Positions 61,722 through 64,000 of a stretch of 64,000 nucleotides of DNA are shown here, in pieces. Position 1 is the stretch's first letter. The number at the start of each line of letters is the position of its first letter. The notes under the pieces are model-generated. The model ran no database searches. It was not told the DNA's origin and saw only the letters and a program-made list of their open reading frames with translations. Source of the stretch: Aquabacterium sp. Lineage in GTDB: Bacteria > Pseudomonadota > Gammaproteobacteria > Burkholderiales > Burkholderiaceae_C. Location of the stretch: contig JAKLLB010000007.1 in NCBI GenBank assembly GCA_023150345.1, forward strand, positions 34,719 through 98,718. Reading direction: 5' to 3'. Position numbers and translations under genes: made by a program.

Positions 61722-63011
61722 ATGAGCACCGCTGTCCACCAGACCGTCTTCCAGACCGCCAACCCCCACGCTCTGGCCACGATCCTGGATGCCGCCGAGA
61801 CGCGGCGCATCATCGCCTGCCGGGACATCTTCGACCTCGCGGGCACCAAGCTGTGGGCGCGCGATCAGCCGGTGTCGCAGGCGTTGCAGCGCAAGCTGAT
61901 GGACCGCAAGCTGCGCCAACCGCTGGAGGCCTGCCTGATGGCCGAGGATGGCGTCACCGCGACGACGCTGCGCGACACCGTTCAGGCCCTGCTCGATCTG
62001 GACACCGCGTTGGCCGCGCTGCTGAGCCCATACGCCGAGCGCATCGCCGAGGAGGTGCCCCGCCTGCCGCTGCATCCGGTGGTGCAACTGCTGCTGACCG
62101 CGGCGCAGTCGTCGCGACCCGCGCAGTTCGTGCACGCGGTGCAGGCCATGGCGCTCAACGGTGCCCTGGCGTTGGCGCGCAGCGCCACCACGGTCGATCT
62201 GCGCATGGCCCTGCTGGCCGGGCTGATGCACGACCTGGGCGAGATGTACATCGACCCGGTCTACGGAGAAGCCGCGGCCGACCGGCATCTCGACTTCGCC
62301 AGCTACGAGCACCTGGTGGTGCACCCGCATGTCGGGCACCTGCTGGTGTCGCAACTCACCGACTACCCCCCGCGACTGGCACGCGCGATCGCCGAGCATC
62401 ACGAGCGGCTCGATGGCTCAGGCTACCCGCACCGGCTGCGCAATGAGCAGATATCACCGCAGGGCCGCCTGCTGGCCGTCACCGAGGCCACATTGGGCGT
62501 ACTGCGTTCCGACCGTGCAGGCTCACCGGACGCGGCGACGGCATTGCAGCGCGCCAGCGTGGCGCTGCGTGTCGTCCCCGGCGAGTTCGACATGACCTGG
62601 ATCGGGCCGGTGGCGCATGCGGCCCGTCCCCGCGCAGGGGCGTCCGAGACCGGCGAACCCGATGGCGCGCTCCTGGCCCGGTTGGCCGCACTGGATGGCA
62701 CCCTGATCTGCGCCCAGCACCAGGCGGAAGCCGTGCGCGGCGATCCCCATGCCCTGCCCCTGCATCCGGCGATGGACCTGGCACGCCACCTTCTGGCGCG
62801 ACTGCGCACCGGATGGAACGCCAGCGGCCTGTGGAGCGAGGCGGCGCTGCGCGAGTGCCAGGCCGGCGAGATCGATCGCATCGAGGAAGAACTGCGCTAC
62901 CGGCTGCGCGGCATCGCGCGCGCCGTGCACCTGCATGCGGGCCACCAGCCACCCGAGCTGGCGCTGCTGCTGGAGCGCCTGTGCGAAGGCTTCGAAGTCG
63001 AGCCCGCCTGA
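61722..63011 (+). CDS. HD-GYP domain phosphodiesterase
   Basis: 429 aa from ATG 61722 with GGAG 8 nt upstream. HD-GYP domain at about residues 125-265: the HD pair is in AGLMHDLGEMYIDP, HPHVGHLL is next, then HHERLDGSGYPHRL with the GYP signature. These are metal and c-di-GMP ligands of active enzymes, so c-di-GMP hydrolysis is plausible. The N-terminal 120 residues and the C-terminal helical region (about 310-429) match no domain I recognise; there is no receiver domain. No membrane segment. Confidence 0.85.
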   Translation: MSTAVHQTVFQTANPHALATILDAAETRRIIACRDIFDLAGTKLWARDQPVSQALQRKLMDRKLRQPLEACLMAEDGVTATTLRDTVQALLDLDTALAALLSPYAERIAEEVPRLPLHPVVQLLLTAAQSSRPAQFVHAVQAMALNGALALARSATTVDLRMALLAGLMHDLGEMYIDPVYGEAAADRHLDFASYEHLVVHPHVGHLLVSQLTDYPPRLARAIAEHHERLDGSGYPHRLRNEQISPQGRLLAVTEATLGVLRSDRAGSPDAATALQRASVALRVVPGEFDMTWIGPVAHAARPRAGASETGEPDGALLARLAALDGTLICAQHQAEAVRGDPHALPLHPAMDLARHLLARLRTGWNASGLWSEAALRECQAGEIDRIEEELRYRLRGIARAVHLHAGHQPPELALLLERLCEGFEVEPA

Positions 63012-63035
63012 TACCCGGGCCGTCCGCCCAGGGCG

Positions 63036-64000
63036 TCAGGCGGTCTCAGCCGCCGGCAGCAGTGCCTGGATGCGTGCGAGCAGGTCGTCTTCCTCGTAGG
63101 GCTTGCCCAGCAGCACGCTGACCCCTGCAGCCTGCGCTTCGGCGCTGTGCTTGTCGTTGGACGAGGTGATCATGATCACCGGGATGTGGGCGGTGCGCGC
63201 ATGGCCGCGCACATGGCGCGTCAGGGCGAACCCGTCCATCCCGGGCATCTCGACATCGGTGATCAGCACATGCGGCAGGGTCGACTCGAGCTGTTTCACC
63301 GCGTCGGTGCCATCGTCGGCCAGCAACACCTGGTACTGCGCGCGCGCCAGCACGCGGCTGGTCTTCACGCGCACCACCTTGGAGTCGTCGACCACCATCA
63401 CCACGATGGGCGTATCGGCGGCCGGCGACGATGGTGCCGCCGGTGGCGCGGTGCGGCGCTGTGCCTCCGCTCGCGCCCGATCGGCAGCCTGCCGGCGCTC
63501 GGCGTCGAGGCGGGCCGCCTCGATCAACGCATGGCGCTGCGCGGTCTCCCGCGCGGCGGCCTCGCGCGCTTCGGCCTCTCGGGCGGCAGTTTCACGGGCG
63601 GCAGCCTCGCGCGCAGCAGCAGCCTCCCGTTCGGCAGCTTCGCGGGCGGCGGCTTCGCGCTCAGCCAGTAGCCGCTGTTCCTCGCGTCGCTGCTCTTCCC
63701 GGCGTTGCTCCTCCAGGCGCTGGGCTTCCAGGCGCTCCGTAGCCAGTCGCTCAGCTTCCAGTCGCTCGGCTTCCAGTCGCTCGGCTTCCAGTCGCTCGGC
63801 TTCCAGCGCTTGCGCCTCCTGGTCCTCGGCGGATGCCAGCAGTGCCGGCTCGACCGGCTCGGCCAGCGTGTCCGGCTCATCCGGCGACACAACCGCGTCC
63901 AGCGTCTTCGCAGGCGACCCGGTGACGGCCCACTCCAGCGGCGGCAGCGAGTCCGACTCGGCCTGTGGTGCGGGCGATGACTCGCCGCGCTGGGCGGCCA
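63036..64000 (-). CDS. Response regulator with long repetitive coiled-coil linker, 5' end outside window
   Basis: The frame stays open to the right edge, so the start lies beyond 64000; a GTG at 63890 is internal. The visible 320 residues have an acidic/proline-rich stretch, a charged coiled coil of LEAER-type pentads then Ala/Arg/Glu repeats (about 95 residues), and a C-terminal CheY-like receiver: [20 protein letters not shown], phospho-acceptor in [20 protein letters not shown], Lys in [12 protein letters not shown]. It ends with the receiver and has no DNA-binding domain. It is convergent with the HD-GYP gene (24 nt), with which it could form a c-di-GMP signalling pair; that is inference. 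Confidence 0.8.
   Translation of the reverse strand, partial: AAQRGESSPAPQAESDSLPPLEWAVTGSPAKTLDAVVSPDEPDTLAEPVEPALLASAEDQEAQALEAERLEAERLEAERLEAERLATERLEAQRLEEQRREEQRREEQRLLAEREAAAREAAEREAAAAREAAARETAAREAEAREAAARETAQRHALIEAARLDAERRQAADRARAEAQRRTAPPAAPSSPAADTPIVVMVVDDSKVVRVKTSRVLARAQYQVLLADDGTDAVKQLESTLPHVLITDVEMPGMDGFALTRHVRGHARTAHIPVIMITSSNDKHSAEAQAAGVSVLLGKPYEEDDLLARIQALLPAAETA
63742..63806. repeat. 15-bp tandem repeat within the response regulator gene
   Basis: About four near-identical copies of GCTTCCAGTCGCTCG, encoding LEAER pentads on the minus strand. The copies at 63752-63796 differ by at most one base, which suggests recent slippage expansion. Confidence 0.85.

Overview
This is about 64 kb of GC-rich, densely coded chromosome from a betaproteobacterium, most likely order Burkholderiales (Leptothrix/Rubrivivax/Ideonella-like). 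Pointers are the pilB-pilC-pilD-coaE-zapD-yacG order, the cytochrome c4-resB-ccsB block (system II cytochrome c maturation), a double-length UvrA, an FtrABCD-type iron system and Liv-type ABC operons. No rRNA, tRNA, CRISPR array, prophage or insertion sequence was seen, and no gene-free stretch exceeds about 250 bases. The genus is inference.

Layout. 1-5439: type IV pilus assembly genes (pilB cut by the left edge) run into coaE, zapD and yacG. 5471-7805: groES-groEL behind a sigma70-like promoter with a CIRCE operator, closed by a strong terminator. 7877-18698: a DUF1631 protein, a patatin/Omp85 (type Vd) phospholipase, engB, cytochrome c4, resB-ccsB, and msrP-msrQ (periplasmic methionine sulfoxide repair) behind a GTAAGG-N16-CGTC element resembling ECF16-type promoters. 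18744-20651: two TPR-like proteins. 20689-25270: a PmrAB/QseBC-like two-component system divergent from a PAP2 phosphatase and an EptA-type phosphoethanolamine transferase, with a PmrA-type box between them. 25341-35258: a small secreted 11-residue-repeat protein, the fused tandem UvrA, and an orphan periplasmic binding protein followed by a soluble hybrid histidine kinase.

35312-45141 (minus strand) is the most coherent accessory locus. A sigma54 activator is followed by a perfect 11-bp-arm palindrome, a near-consensus sigma54 promoter, a solute-binding protein, livG, livF, livH, livM, a 3-hydroxybutyrate-oligomer hydrolase and an alpha/beta hydrolase. I read it as a regulated system for cutting and importing hydroxyalkanoate oligomers or monomers. 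45235-50704: a membrane hybrid kinase, then ExeA/GspB-type secretion accessory genes without a local type II secretion operon. 50816-55426: a Fur box and an ftrA-porin-ftrB-ftrC-ftrD iron operon whose ftrA is broken by an internal deletion plus frameshift. 55437-58035: a subtilisin/kexin-like lipoprotein protease followed by a stand-alone propeptide-like secreted protein. 58248-64000: TerC, a NhaR-like regulator, another solute-binding lipoprotein, an HD-GYP protein and a response regulator cut by the right edge.

All assignments come from reading motifs and context; no database search was run.
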